A stretch of 12,727 nt of DNA from an uncultured Mycoplasmatota bacterium (GTDB lineage Bacteria > Bacillota_I > Bacilli_A > RF39 > UBA660). The stretch's first letter is position 1; each line of letters opens with the position of its first letter. The translations under genes were made by a program, and so were the position numbers. The stretch lies in contig URLC01000011.1 of assembly GCA_900548695.1 (NCBI GenBank), positions 1 through 12,727 of the forward strand, given 5' to 3'. The notes under the pieces are model-generated. The model made no database searches and had not been told where the DNA came from. It saw only the letters and a list, made by a program, of their open reading frames with translations. Below are positions 6,322 to 12,269 of the stretch, piece by piece.

Positions 6322-7394
6322 TAAACAAGTACCTCAATTTTTTCAAATTTTCCTAATCTTGCAACTAATTCTTTTTTATATTTATAAATATCTTCAATAG
6401 AATTTAAATCGTATCTTATTTCTTGATTATTTTCATCAGCAATAGTTATATATTTTACTGATTCTTTTAAATATACTCTACATATCCATTTTGTAACTTT
6501 ATTATCGTATAGAATACCAAAATAACTAAGAGTATCTTTATATGCTAGTTTTTTAGGATTACAAAATTCTGATAGTATTGATTTGACAATGTAGAAAGAT
6601 TGAATTTCTTCTACTGTTGTAACGATTCCATTGTCATTATTATCATCATTTGTTTCTTCAACAGATTCTTCTTTTTCTTCATCATTCTGAATTGCATTTT
6701 GCAATCTTGCATTTAAAATATCATTTATGTGTGAGTTTATTGAACGTTTAATAAGCGGTTTATATTTTTCAACTACCGTATTAGTTTTTACACCATCATA
6801 CACACCCATATTTAAAATGGTTTTAACAAAATCATCAGAAGGGTTGTTAAATTCTTCTTTTATAATTTTTTTAATAATACTAAGATATTTTAAATCTGAT
6901 GCCGTAGAGAATATCTCATCAACATCAAAGTTTTCTTTTTGGAATTTTTTTAGCTCTTGAATGTGATTGTCACTTAAATCTTCTAAATTCAATTCTAAAA
7001 ATGGAGTACTATCCATTACATTAGTCTTTTCTAAGTCAGTAAAGAATTTATAAGTCATACCATTAGTTAATATAGCAAATTTTGCTTTTGATGTACCAAA
7101 ATATCTAAATAATTGACTATCATGTTTTTCTAATTTTTCACTTACTGATTTTGCTTCAATAAGCATGACAACTTCATCATTTAATACAATAGCATAGTCA
7201 ACTTTTTCTCCTTTTTTAATACCAACATCTGCTACATATTCAGGTGTAAACTCATTAGGGTTAAATACATCATATCCTAATAATTGAAAAAAGGGCATAA
7301 TAATAGAAGTCTTTGTCGCTTCTTCAGTTTGTATTGTATCCTTTAATTCTTTAGCTCGTTTTGCAAAATTTTTAATTTTTTCTTCAAAATCCAT
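6321..7394 (-). CDS. HsdR N-terminal-like (PD-(D/E)xK) nuclease protein
   Basis: The 357-residue protein begins like the type I restriction R-subunit N-terminal domain (HSDR_N_2 group). It has EEATKTSIIMPFFQLLGYDV (24-43), then the nuclease core with Asp66 (KVDYAIV) and EAK (80-82). Helicase motor domains are absent, so this is not an active type I restriction enzyme. After residue 150 come a helical region, an acidic linker rich in E, D and N (238-256), and a C-terminal domain of unknown type (about 260-357). Such stand-alone proteins are common beside the repressor in Bacillota prophages. Exclusion of competing phages is plausible but unproven. The start has AAGGAG upstream, and the gene follows the ImmA-like gene in the leftward operon. 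Confidence 0.8.
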   Translation of the reverse strand: MDFEEKIKNFAKRAKELKDTIQTEEATKTSIIMPFFQLLGYDVFNPNEFTPEYVADVGIKKGEKVDYAIVLNDEVVMLIEAKSVSEKLEKHDSQLFRYFGTSKAKFAILTNGMTYKFFTDLEKTNVMDSTPFLELNLEDLSDNHIQELKKFQKENFDVDEIFSTASDLKYLSIIKKIIKEEFNNPSDDFVKTILNMGVYDGVKTNTVVEKYKPLIKRSINSHINDILNARLQNAIQNDEEKEESVEETNDDNNDNGIVTTVEEIQSFYIVKSILSEFCNPKKLAYKDTLSYFGILYDNKVTKWICRVYLKESVKYITIADENNQEIRYDLNSIEDIYKYKKELVARLGKFEKIEVLV

Positions 7395-7434
7395 ATTTTC
7401 TCACTCCTTAAAATTATATTAAAAAGCACCTATA

Positions 7435-7746
7435 CTAGCATACTTTTTCATCTAAATTATCTAATAAAAATTTTATATAACTATCTGCTTCATCTTCTAT
7501 ATCTTGAATTTTAGTTTTCACAAATTTTTTATCTAGATGATGAAGTTCAACATGTGCAAATTCATGAAGTAGGGTTAGTTTTCTATTTTTTTCTCCTAAT
7601 GAGGAATTTATGACAACATAGATTCTTTTTTTCTTGAAAGTAAAACCCCAAACGTATTTTGGCAATTTCTTCCAAACTATCGTAACATCATAAAATCTAG
7701 TGAAGTCATCTTGCGATATTTCTTCATTTAATAAAGCACTTAACAA
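7435..7746 (-). CDS. ImmA/IrrE-type metallopeptidase
   Basis: The 103-residue protein carries the zinc-binding HEFAH motif (61-65) with catalytic Glu62, and EDEADSYIKFLL (84-95) provides the likely third ligand, Glu86. ImmA/IrrE peptidases cleave or inactivate a partner repressor; in ICEBs1, ImmA acts on ImmR to allow induction. The repressor gene lies 24 bp upstream, which supports the same pairing here. The start appears to be TTG at 7746: GGGAGG is correctly placed upstream, a stop codon precedes it in frame, and no ATG gives a better protein. At 103 residues it is shorter than many family members and ends soon after the active domain. Confidence 0.88.
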   Translation of the reverse strand: MLSALLNEEISQDDFTRFYDVTIVWKKLPKYVWGFTFKKKRIYVVINSSLGEKNRKLTLLHEFAHVELHHLDKKFVKTKIQDIEDEADSYIKFLLDNLDEKVC

Positions 7747-7770
7747 ATACTACCTCCCAAGAAGTACTAC

Positions 7771-8148
7771 TTAATCTTCTTTATCGGCTTCTTCAATAAT
7801 TCCATTAATGACAGCCATTACTAATTTTTTCTTTTCTTCCGATAAATCCCCATACTTTTTAAACAACGTTCTGTCAAACTCGTCTTGTGCCATTTGTAAT
7901 ATTTTTTTATTCAATTCTTTGTCTTCTGTGGCGTTGTTTAAAGAAGTAGATGTATCATCATTACCTAATAAATAATCAACAGAAACTTCGAAAAAGTTTG
8001 CTATATCTTTTAACATATCAGGATTAGGTCTTCTTGCATTTTGTTCATAACCAGCAATAGCTTGTTCACTGACATTGAATTTTTGTGCTAATTGTTTTTG
8101 TGTTAAACCTCTTTTTTTTCTTAATTCCTTGATTCTGTTACCAAGCAT
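7771..8148 (-). CDS. cI/ImmR-like lysogeny repressor (XRE helix-turn-helix)
   Basis: The 125-residue protein starts with a classic XRE/HTH_3 domain (6-61): IKELRKKRGLTQKQLAQKFNV and the recognition helix SEQAIAGYE (27-35), ending FEVSVDYLLG. The C-terminal 60 residues are helical and acidic, with no S24/LexA-type self-cleavage domain. The repressor therefore cannot undergo RecA-driven autocleavage. Control by the adjacent ImmA-type peptidase is the likely induction route. It is transcribed leftward from the operator region and presumably binds the palindromes there, shutting off the rightward early operon and tuning its own promoter. The start is supported by GAAGG upstream of ATG. Confidence 0.92.
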   Translation of the reverse strand: MLGNRIKELRKKRGLTQKQLAQKFNVSEQAIAGYEQNARRPNPDMLKDIANFFEVSVDYLLGNDDTSTSLNNATEDKELNKKILQMAQDEFDRTLFKKYGDLSEEKKKLVMAVINGIIEEADKED

Positions 8149-8184
8149 ATAATAACCTTCTTCCTTGATAGTATTTTATCTTTT

Positions 8185-8203
8185 TTTACACAATTTGTAT
8201 AGT
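8185..8203. promoter_or_regulatory. Operator 1
   Basis: This is a degenerate 19-bp palindrome. One half, GTATAGT, is identical to a half of operator 3. Its reverse complement matches operator 3 at 14 of 19 positions. It overlaps the -10 of the leftward promoter. Confidence 0.6.
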
Positions 8204-8223
8204 AAATAGCTGAAAATACGCAA
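8196..8223 (-). promoter_or_regulatory. Likely leftward repressor promoter
   Basis: On the minus strand, TTGCGT (8223-8218) and TATACA (8201-8196) are separated by 16 bp, 48 bp before the repressor start. The -35 lies inside operator 2 and the -10 inside operator 1, as expected for an autoregulated repressor promoter. Confidence 0.55.
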
Positions 8224-8233
8224 AAAGAATATT
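8215..8233. promoter_or_regulatory. Operator 2
   Basis: AATACGCAAAAAGAATATT matches the operator after the cro-like gene at 15 of 19 positions. It starts exactly 30 bp after operator 1 and 30 bp before operator 3, and overlaps the leftward -35. Confidence 0.65.
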
Positions 8234-8239
8234 TCTATA

Positions 8240-8268
8240 TTGACACTATGCAAAATGTATAGTATATT
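8240..8268 (+). promoter_or_regulatory. Rightward early promoter (PR-like)
   Basis: A consensus -35 TTGACA (8240-8245) and a -10 TATATT (8263-8268) are separated by 17 bp, 22 bp before the cro-like start. This is the best promoter in the window and it drives the early operon. Confidence 0.88.
8245..8263. promoter_or_regulatory. Operator 3
   Basis: ACTATGCAAAATGTATAGT is a near-perfect palindrome with arms ACTATGC and GTATAGT. It fills the spacer of the rightward promoter, so a bound repressor would block polymerase directly. Confidence 0.8.
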
Positions 8269-8290
8269 GATATTGTGAAAGGAGGAGAAT

Positions 8291-8473
8291 ATGACAATCG
8301 ACGAATATCGAAGATGGAAATGTTATACACACGAAAAGATGGCTAGATTGCTAAATATATCATTATCTTATTATTATGCGATTTTAAGTGGTAAACGTAA
8401 ACCTGGTAGAAATCTAATAACTAGAATAAAAGAACAATTTCCTCAAATTGATATAGATATTTTTTTAATATAA
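8291..8473 (+). CDS. Cro-like DNA-binding protein
   Basis: This 60-residue single-domain protein shows a helix-turn-helix of XRE type, HEKMARLLNISLSYYYAILSG (14-34), followed by basic KRKPGRNLITRIKEQFP. It is the first gene after the rightward promoter and divergent from the repressor, the position of cro in lambda-like switches. It probably binds the same operators to turn down the repressor promoter. The ribosome site AAAGGAGG (8278-8285) is very strong. An operator copy follows its stop codon by one base, so feedback on the downstream genes is possible. The sequence is unlike the resident repressor outside the fold. Confidence 0.82.
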   Translation: MTIDEYRRWKCYTHEKMARLLNISLSYYYAILSGKRKPGRNLITRIKEQFPQIDIDIFLI

Positions 8474-8474
8474 A

Positions 8475-8493
8475 ACTACGCAAAACGCATAGT
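8475..8493. promoter_or_regulatory. Operator 4, downstream of cro-like gene
   Basis: ACTACGCAAAACGCATAGT has the same palindrome layout as operator 3, matching it at 16 of 19 positions. It sits in the 47-bp gap between the cro-like and next gene, 230 bp from operator 3. It could act as a roadblock or looping site. Confidence 0.75.
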
Positions 8494-8520
8494 TTGCAAT
8501 ATAAAGAAAGGATGTGAGAT

Positions 8521-8745
8521 ATGAATATAAAAGTAAGTGAAGCAGCTAAGCTTATGGGTAAGTCAGAGCAATTCATAAGAATACAACTTCAAAGAGGCCT
8601 ATTACCATTTGGATGTGCTAAGCAAAACTCTAATGGTAAATATAGTTACTACATAAGTCCAAAGTTATTCGAAGAGTATACAGGAATAAAAATACAAACA
8701 AAAAAAGAGAATATCGAAGCTACCAACTCTGAAAATTCTCTTTAA
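8521..8745 (+). CDS. Helix-turn-helix protein, excisionase/HTH_17-like
   Basis: The 74-residue protein starts with VSEAAKLMGKSEQFIRIQLQRGLLPFG (5-31), a MerR/excisionase-type winged helix in which the helix pair is followed by a basic turn, then YSYYISPKLFEEYTG. Proteins with this pattern are very common as second or third genes of the early operon in Bacillota prophages. The role may be excision, by bending DNA at the attachment site, or transcription control. I cannot tell which. AAAGGATGTGAG precedes the ATG. A 9-bp inverted repeat spans its last codons. Confidence 0.8.
   Translation: MNIKVSEAAKLMGKSEQFIRIQLQRGLLPFGCAKQNSNGKYSYYISPKLFEEYTGIKIQTKKENIEATNSENSL
8704..8743 (+). other. Inverted repeat at end of HTH_17-like gene
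   Basis: AAAGAGAAT (8704-8712) pairs exactly with ATTCTCTTT (8735-8743) across a 22-base loop. It is inside coding sequence and lacks a T tract, so it could be a weak attenuator or RNA-processing hairpin, or chance in AT-rich DNA. Confidence 0.3.
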
Positions 8746-8830
8746 AATGAAAAACTTGTATTTAAGATTTTCGGCTTTATTATACCACCGAATTTACAAA
8801 AATGCAAGTAAGTTAGGAGGAGAGATAGAT

Positions 8831-9022
8831 ATGACTGAAACAAACAAAATGTTAGAAATCATTCATCAAAATAGAAAGATACAATTTGCTAAAAACCAGG
8901 TGAAAGCAAAAAAACAGAAAAGACAAGCAATTATTGACGGTATCATCATGTTTTTAGGAAGTTCAATTTTCATGATTGGTTTAATGACATTTATTGCAGT
9001 GATTGAAAGTATGAGGTTCTAA
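8831..9022 (+). CDS. Small single-span membrane protein of the early region
   Basis: This 64-residue protein has a basic amphipathic N-terminal half rich in Lys and Gln (15-39) and one membrane helix near residues 40-60 (GIIMFLGSSIFMIGLMTFIAV). The open frame extends upstream to an ATG at 8747, but that codon has no ribosome site. TTAGGAGG is well placed for ATG 8831, so the shorter form is chosen. The topology would leave the basic half inside the cell. I recognise no family. Small membrane proteins in this position are frequent in prophages and may affect superinfection or host physiology, but nothing here shows that directly. Confidence 0.65.
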   Translation: MTETNKMLEIIHQNRKIQFAKNQVKAKKQKRQAIIDGIIMFLGSSIFMIGLMTFIAVIESMRF

Positions 9023-9023
9023 T

Positions 9024-9809
9024 ATGAACAATTTTGTAGAAGAAAGACCATCTTATTATTCAATTATTCCGGCAACCGTAAGATACGATGAAGACTTAAA
9101 GGCTAATGAGAAGTTGTTGTTTGGGGAAATAAGTAGTCTTTGCAATAAAAACGGTTACTGTTATGCAACAAATGATTACTTTTCAAAACTCTACAAAGTA
9201 CATAAAAATACGATATCAATTTGGATAAATAATCTACAAAAGAAGGGCTACATAATATCAAAAATCATTTATAAAAATGGGACAAGAGAAATTGATAAAC
9301 GGATACTTTGTTTGGGTAGAGGAACAATTAGAGAAATTGCAGAAATCTATTGTGAAAATTATGAACACCCTATCAATGAAAATGTTGATACCTATCAACA
9401 AAAAAGTGGATACCCTATCAACGAAAACAGTGAAGAGAATAATACAAGTATTAATAATCATTCTTATTATTCTTATTATAGCAAATCACTTCTTCAAATG
9501 ATAGAGGAAAATTTTGGAAGACCAATAAGCCCAATTGAGTATGAAGAAATTTCTACTTGGGAAGATACAGATTTAACAAGATATGCAATCAAGGAAGCAG
9601 TACTAAATGGAGTTTATTCAATTAAATACATTTCTAAAGTACTTTACCAATGGAAACAAAAGAATATTCAAACAGTACAAGAAGCCCAAAAAGATAGTCA
9701 AGAGTTTGAAAAGAAAAAGAAAGCTAAATCAGAACGACAACAATATAAATCAAAATATGAGAAAGAAGAAGAAGCGATGAGACGTTTCTTAGAGGCAGAC
9801 GATGACTAA
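9024..9809 (+). CDS. Phage replication initiator with winged helix and DnaD-like domain
   Basis: The 261-residue protein has an N-terminal winged helix (about 8-83) of the HTH_36 replication-initiator type: LKANEKLLFGEISSLCNKNGYCYATNDYF then VHKNTISIWINNLQKKGYI. A low-complexity linker (about 100-150) contains the likely origin. The DnaD/DnaB_2-like domain (about 155-215) has YEEISTWEDTDLTRYAIKEAVLNG and IKYISKVLYQWKQKNI. A Lys/Glu-rich tail follows. It should bind the origin and recruit the host helicase through a loader. The start, with GAGGT upstream, is one base after the previous stop. The next gene, a probable loader, overlaps its end by 8 bp, which fits a replication module. Confidence 0.88.
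   Translation: MNNFVEERPSYYSIIPATVRYDEDLKANEKLLFGEISSLCNKNGYCYATNDYFSKLYKVHKNTISIWINNLQKKGYIISKIIYKNGTREIDKRILCLGRGTIREIAEIYCENYEHPINENVDTYQQKSGYPINENSEENNTSINNHSYYSYYSKSLLQMIEENFGRPISPIEYEEISTWEDTDLTRYAIKEAVLNGVYSIKYISKVLYQWKQKNIQTVQEAQKDSQEFEKKKKAKSERQQYKSKYEKEEEAMRRFLEADDD
9367..9427 (+). repeat. Iteron cluster, probable phage replication origin
   Basis: Three copies of a 16-bp motif, consensus ACCCTATCAAYGAAAA, start at 9367, 9390 (one C shorter) and 9412. CTATCAA recurs at 9370, 9392 and 9415, about two helical turns apart. The middle copy sits in a perfect inverted repeat, GTTGATA-CC-TATCAAC (9384-9399). The motifs lie inside the initiator gene, as the lambda origin lies in O. Confidence 0.7.
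9432..9486. other. AT-rich stretch beside iterons, candidate DNA unwinding element
   Basis: Just right of the iterons, the coding sequence for an Asn/Ser/Tyr-rich linker is almost all A and T, with repeated TTATTATT-like runs. Placement and composition fit a strand-opening site. Confidence 0.5.
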
Positions 9810-10254
9810 AACAGAAGTAGAAAGATTCATGAAGAGAATTAAATCTTATTATGATTCGTTTACTTGGGATGATTTTAAGATATCGGAATGGTATTCAAGG
9901 TTAAAGCCTTACGATTCTGTTGATGTTAATAATAAGCTAGAAGACCATTTACATGGCGAATACAGAGCTCAAGCTCCAAAACTTCACTATATAATGATGT
10001 ATTTAAAAACGCCCGAAGAAAAAGCTAGAAACAGCCAAGAATACGTTGTTGATTGCAATCTTTGCGGCAAGACCATGACTTTGTCAGAATACAATGCACA
10101 TTATGAAGTATGTTTATCAATCAAAGCATTACAGAAATGGATAAAAGAAAAAAAGGGTACTGAAGTTACTTATGAGGAGTTAGCTGGTTTAGACCGTATA
10201 ACGTTTGAAAAAGTTTATAAGAAATATGAAAGGAATGAGTTGCATGAATCGTGA
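9802..10254 (+). CDS. Probable helicase loader-type protein with C2HC zinc finger
   Basis: The 150-residue protein begins with a helical domain, MTKTEVERFMKRIKSYYDSF ... EWYSRLKPYDSVDVNNKLEDHL (about 1-70). It resembles the N-terminal domain of phage helicase loaders and inhibitors such as SPP1 G39P. The second half carries a C2HC zinc site: Cys85, Cys88, His100 and Cys104. The C-terminal part is basic and helical. The start overlaps the initiator's end by 8 bp, with AGAGG upstream, and that coupling fits a loader made with its initiator. The family match is from recalled pattern, so the name is moderate confidence. The zinc site is directly visible. Confidence 0.7.
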   Translation: MTKTEVERFMKRIKSYYDSFTWDDFKISEWYSRLKPYDSVDVNNKLEDHLHGEYRAQAPKLHYIMMYLKTPEEKARNSQEYVVDCNLCGKTMTLSEYNAHYEVCLSIKALQKWIKEKKGTEVTYEELAGLDRITFEKVYKKYERNELHES

Positions 10255-10414
10255 AGAAGTGTTGATGATATTTAGAAACTTATTAGACGGTACAAGAGAC
10301 AAAATAACATATTCCACGGGGTACAAAATTTTTGATGAAATGTTTGAAACATTCAAGGAGTTCGGCTTAGTAAAAAGAGAGGAAGGACTATATACGGTAG
10401 TAGAGAAAATATGA
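10244..10414 (+). CDS. Small hypothetical protein, wHTH-like
   Basis: This 56-residue protein (MNREEVLMIFRNLLDGTRDK...) ends FKEFGLVKREEGLYTVVEKI, whose final helix and hairpin look like the wing of a small winged-helix domain. I recognise no family. The open frame extends to an ATG at 10205, but AAAGGA (10229-10234) is spaced for ATG 10244, which is preferred. It overlaps the end of the zinc-finger gene by 11 bp, and its own TGA overlaps the next start (ATGA). Confidence 0.65.
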   Translation: MNREEVLMIFRNLLDGTRDKITYSTGYKIFDEMFETFKEFGLVKREEGLYTVVEKI

Positions 10415-10587
10415 AAAAATTATTTGATTATTTCAAGTTGAAAAAAGAATTCAACAAGTTGAAATTAAATTACAAGATTTTGCAAGATGAATTAGAAGAT
10501 AAATCAAAAGACAACGTTAATTTAGCAAGACAAAACAGATTGCTAAAAAAAGAAATTAAAGAGTTAAAGAAAGAAGGTAGAAAATGA
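10411..10587 (+). CDS. Small coiled-coil protein
   Basis: This 58-residue frame starts with ATG overlapping the previous stop (ATGA) and ends with TGA overlapping the next start (ATGA). The product is rich in Lys, Leu, Glu and Asn with heptad-like spacing of Leu and Ile throughout (LKKEFNKLKLNYKILQDELE), predicting one long coiled coil. No cysteine or membrane segment is present. Its position and perfect stop-start overlaps on both sides argue that it is translated. The function is unknown; it may be a partner or scaffold for a neighbouring early protein. Confidence 0.7.
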   Translation: MKKLFDYFKLKKEFNKLKLNYKILQDELEDKSKDNVNLARQNRLLKKEIKELKKEGRK

Positions 10588-11135
10588 AATTTAAAGTAGG
10601 AGATAAAGTAAAAATTAAAAGTTGGCAAGAAATGGAGGAAGAGTTTGGATTGAATTGTGCCGAGAATATTAATTGCAATTTCACTTTTACAAAAGAAATG
10701 GAAAAATATTGTGGAGCAGTCGCAACTATTAGAAGAATTGATAGCGACGGAGAGGTTGAACTAACGAGCACTTCGTCTAATCTCGATTTTTCTTACTGGA
10801 CTTTTAGTACAGATATGATAAAAAAGGTAAACAATTTTAAACCAGGAGATAAAGTTCGTATTAACAAACAAGCAACCATTGAAGACTTTACTAAAAATCA
10901 TTGGAATGGTTGCCAAAGTAATACTCTTAATTTTATTCAAAATAATGCCAATAAAGAAAGAACATTTATTGTAGAAAAAGTAGATAAAGATGAATGTTTA
11001 ACATTAGAAGGGCATGAGGGTATCGTTAATAGTAACATTTTTAAATTGGTAGAAAGAAATGCTAAAAAAGTAACAATGAAAGAAGTATGTGAAAAATTTG
11101 GATACGATGTTGAAATCGTAAAAGAGGAAGAATAA
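10584..11135 (+). CDS. Phage protein with two SH3-like barrel repeats
   Basis: The 183-residue protein contains two similar modules, each starting FKxGDKVxI: residues 3-11 and 85-93. The pattern continues with polar strands and ends in a hydrophobic strand plus lysine or glutamate (MIKKV at 78-82, IFKLVE at 152-157). This resembles the small SH3-like barrel found in MIB/HERC2-type repeats and some phage early proteins. A short helical tail, MKEVCEKFGYDVEIVKEE (165-182), may form a binding motif. Function is not known. AAGAAGG precedes the start, which overlaps the coiled-coil gene stop. The next gene begins at the last base of its stop (TAATG). Confidence 0.75.
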   Translation: MKFKVGDKVKIKSWQEMEEEFGLNCAENINCNFTFTKEMEKYCGAVATIRRIDSDGEVELTSTSSNLDFSYWTFSTDMIKKVNNFKPGDKVRINKQATIEDFTKNHWNGCQSNTLNFIQNNANKERTFIVEKVDKDECLTLEGHEGIVNSNIFKLVERNAKKVTMKEVCEKFGYDVEIVKEEE

Positions 11136-11341
11136 TGAAAAGTAGAATTTTAAGACATTTAGAAAAGTACGGTTCTATCACTTCATGGGAAGCAATTAAA
11201 GAATACGGTTGTACTAGATTATCGCAGTATATCTATTTACTTAGAAATGAAGGGTATCTAGTAATCGATTCTTGGGAAAGGTCAACGAATAGATTTGGAG
11301 AGCCAGTGCATTTCAAAAAATATGTATTAGGAGGAAAATAA
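11135..11341 (+). CDS. Small winged-helix protein
   Basis: The 68-residue protein fits the HTH_39-like winged helix common in prophage early regions: RILRHLEKYGSITSWEAIKEYGCTRLSQYIYLLRNEGY, with the wing and basic end FKKYVLGGK. The conserved order is a first helix, GSITSWEA, the recognition helix CTRLSQYIY, then a strand pair. It is likely a DNA-binding regulator, with its target unknown. Both ends overlap neighbouring genes by a single base (TAATG), giving tight translational coupling. Confidence 0.8.
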   Translation: MKSRILRHLEKYGSITSWEAIKEYGCTRLSQYIYLLRNEGYLVIDSWERSTNRFGEPVHFKKYVLGGK

Positions 11342-12141
11342 TGGAAGATAGAATAAAAGTTAGTTATGAACAGATAGAAAAAGCAAACAAAGAAATACAA
11401 ACGTTAAAATTAGGAACAAAAGGATATGCTCAAGTAAATGAAAGAGTGAAGGCATTTAGAAAAGTTTATCCTATGGGTTCTATCGAAACACAAATAGAAA
11501 AAATAGAGGATAACTATGTAAGAATCAAATGTAGTGTTTGTGATGAAAATGACAATTTATTAGCAACAGGTACTGCAAGTGAAATTAATGACGGCAAGAA
11601 CAGGGTAAATGCTACATCCATGATAGAGAATTGCGAGACTTCTGCAATTGGTAGAGCATTGGGATTCGCAGGGTTCGGAGTAGATAGTGCTATCGCAAGT
11701 GCTGAAGATATGGAAAGAGCCAAAGAAAAAAATAAACGATTTGAAATATATACAGATATGTATATTCCTGATGAAGAGGCTAAGAAAATAATCAAGGTTT
11801 CAATCGGAGAATTGATGAGAAAAATGGGAGTTGTTAAAGCAAGCCTTGAAGATACTGTCGAGAAAGAGTTATGGACATCATTAAGTGATTTATCATCACA
11901 TCAATTAAGAAAATTAGAAGAGAGATTAAAGACATTAAACACGGAAAACAACCCATGGCACGACCTTTATAACGAAAATACAAAAATTAAAGATGTAGTT
12001 CCTAAAAATCAAGAAGTGGTATACGAAAGCAGTTGGTATAAGTTTGGTAAATTAGCTTTAGAAATGGCTGGTACTGATGAATTGTTAAGAAATGATATTA
12101 TCAATAGTTTCTTAGAATATGGATTCAATTTGGAGGCTTAA
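11341..12141 (+). CDS. Phage recombination-type protein, Rad52/annealase-like
   Basis: The 266-residue protein contains GTKGYAQVNERVKAFRKVYPMGSIET (25-50) and NATSMIENCETSAIGRALGFAGFG (90-113). I recall this pattern from a widespread family in Bacillota phages, often beside replication and single-strand binding genes. It has been linked to single-strand annealing (Rad52-like) proteins, but I cannot confirm the link here. If correct, it would pair complementary single strands during phage recombination. The C-terminal 130 residues are helical, with an acidic and tryptophan-bearing end. TTAGGAGG precedes the start, and the start overlaps the wHTH gene stop. No partner exonuclease or SSB is seen before the window end. 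Confidence 0.7.
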   Translation: MEDRIKVSYEQIEKANKEIQTLKLGTKGYAQVNERVKAFRKVYPMGSIETQIEKIEDNYVRIKCSVCDENDNLLATGTASEINDGKNRVNATSMIENCETSAIGRALGFAGFGVDSAIASAEDMERAKEKNKRFEIYTDMYIPDEEAKKIIKVSIGELMRKMGVVKASLEDTVEKELWTSLSDLSSHQLRKLEERLKTLNTENNPWHDLYNENTKIKDVVPKNQEVVYESSWYKFGKLALEMAGTDELLRNDIINSFLEYGFNLEA

Positions 12142-12142
12142 T

Positions 12143-12268
12143 ATGGAACAGCAACAAGTAATAGATGAATTGTGGGAACACATCTTCAATTTAAGAAATG
12201 AGTTGAATAAGTATAAAGATTATTCAGAAAGATTAGAGAAAGAGTTAGAAAAATTAAAGGAGAAATAG
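12143..12268 (+). CDS. Very small coiled-coil protein
   Basis: This 41-residue frame (MEQQQVIDELWEHIFNLRNELNKYKDYSERLEKELEKLKEK) starts one base after the preceding stop, with TTGGAGG upstream, and ends one base before the next ATG. Leu and Ile fall on a heptad pattern across most of its length, so a short coiled coil is likely. No function is known. It resembles in style the 58-residue coiled-coil gene earlier in the operon. Confidence 0.65.
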   Translation: MEQQQVIDELWEHIFNLRNELNKYKDYSERLEKELEKLKEK

Positions 12269-12269
12269 A

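Noticed and set aside
6321..7394. Complete type I restriction system
   Set aside because: Only the nuclease-like N-terminal part is present, with no helicase motor, methyltransferase or specificity gene.
8747..8830. N-terminal extension of the small membrane protein
   Set aside because: ATG 8747 has no ribosome site, while ATG 8831 has TTAGGAGG; the extension also shows no domain.
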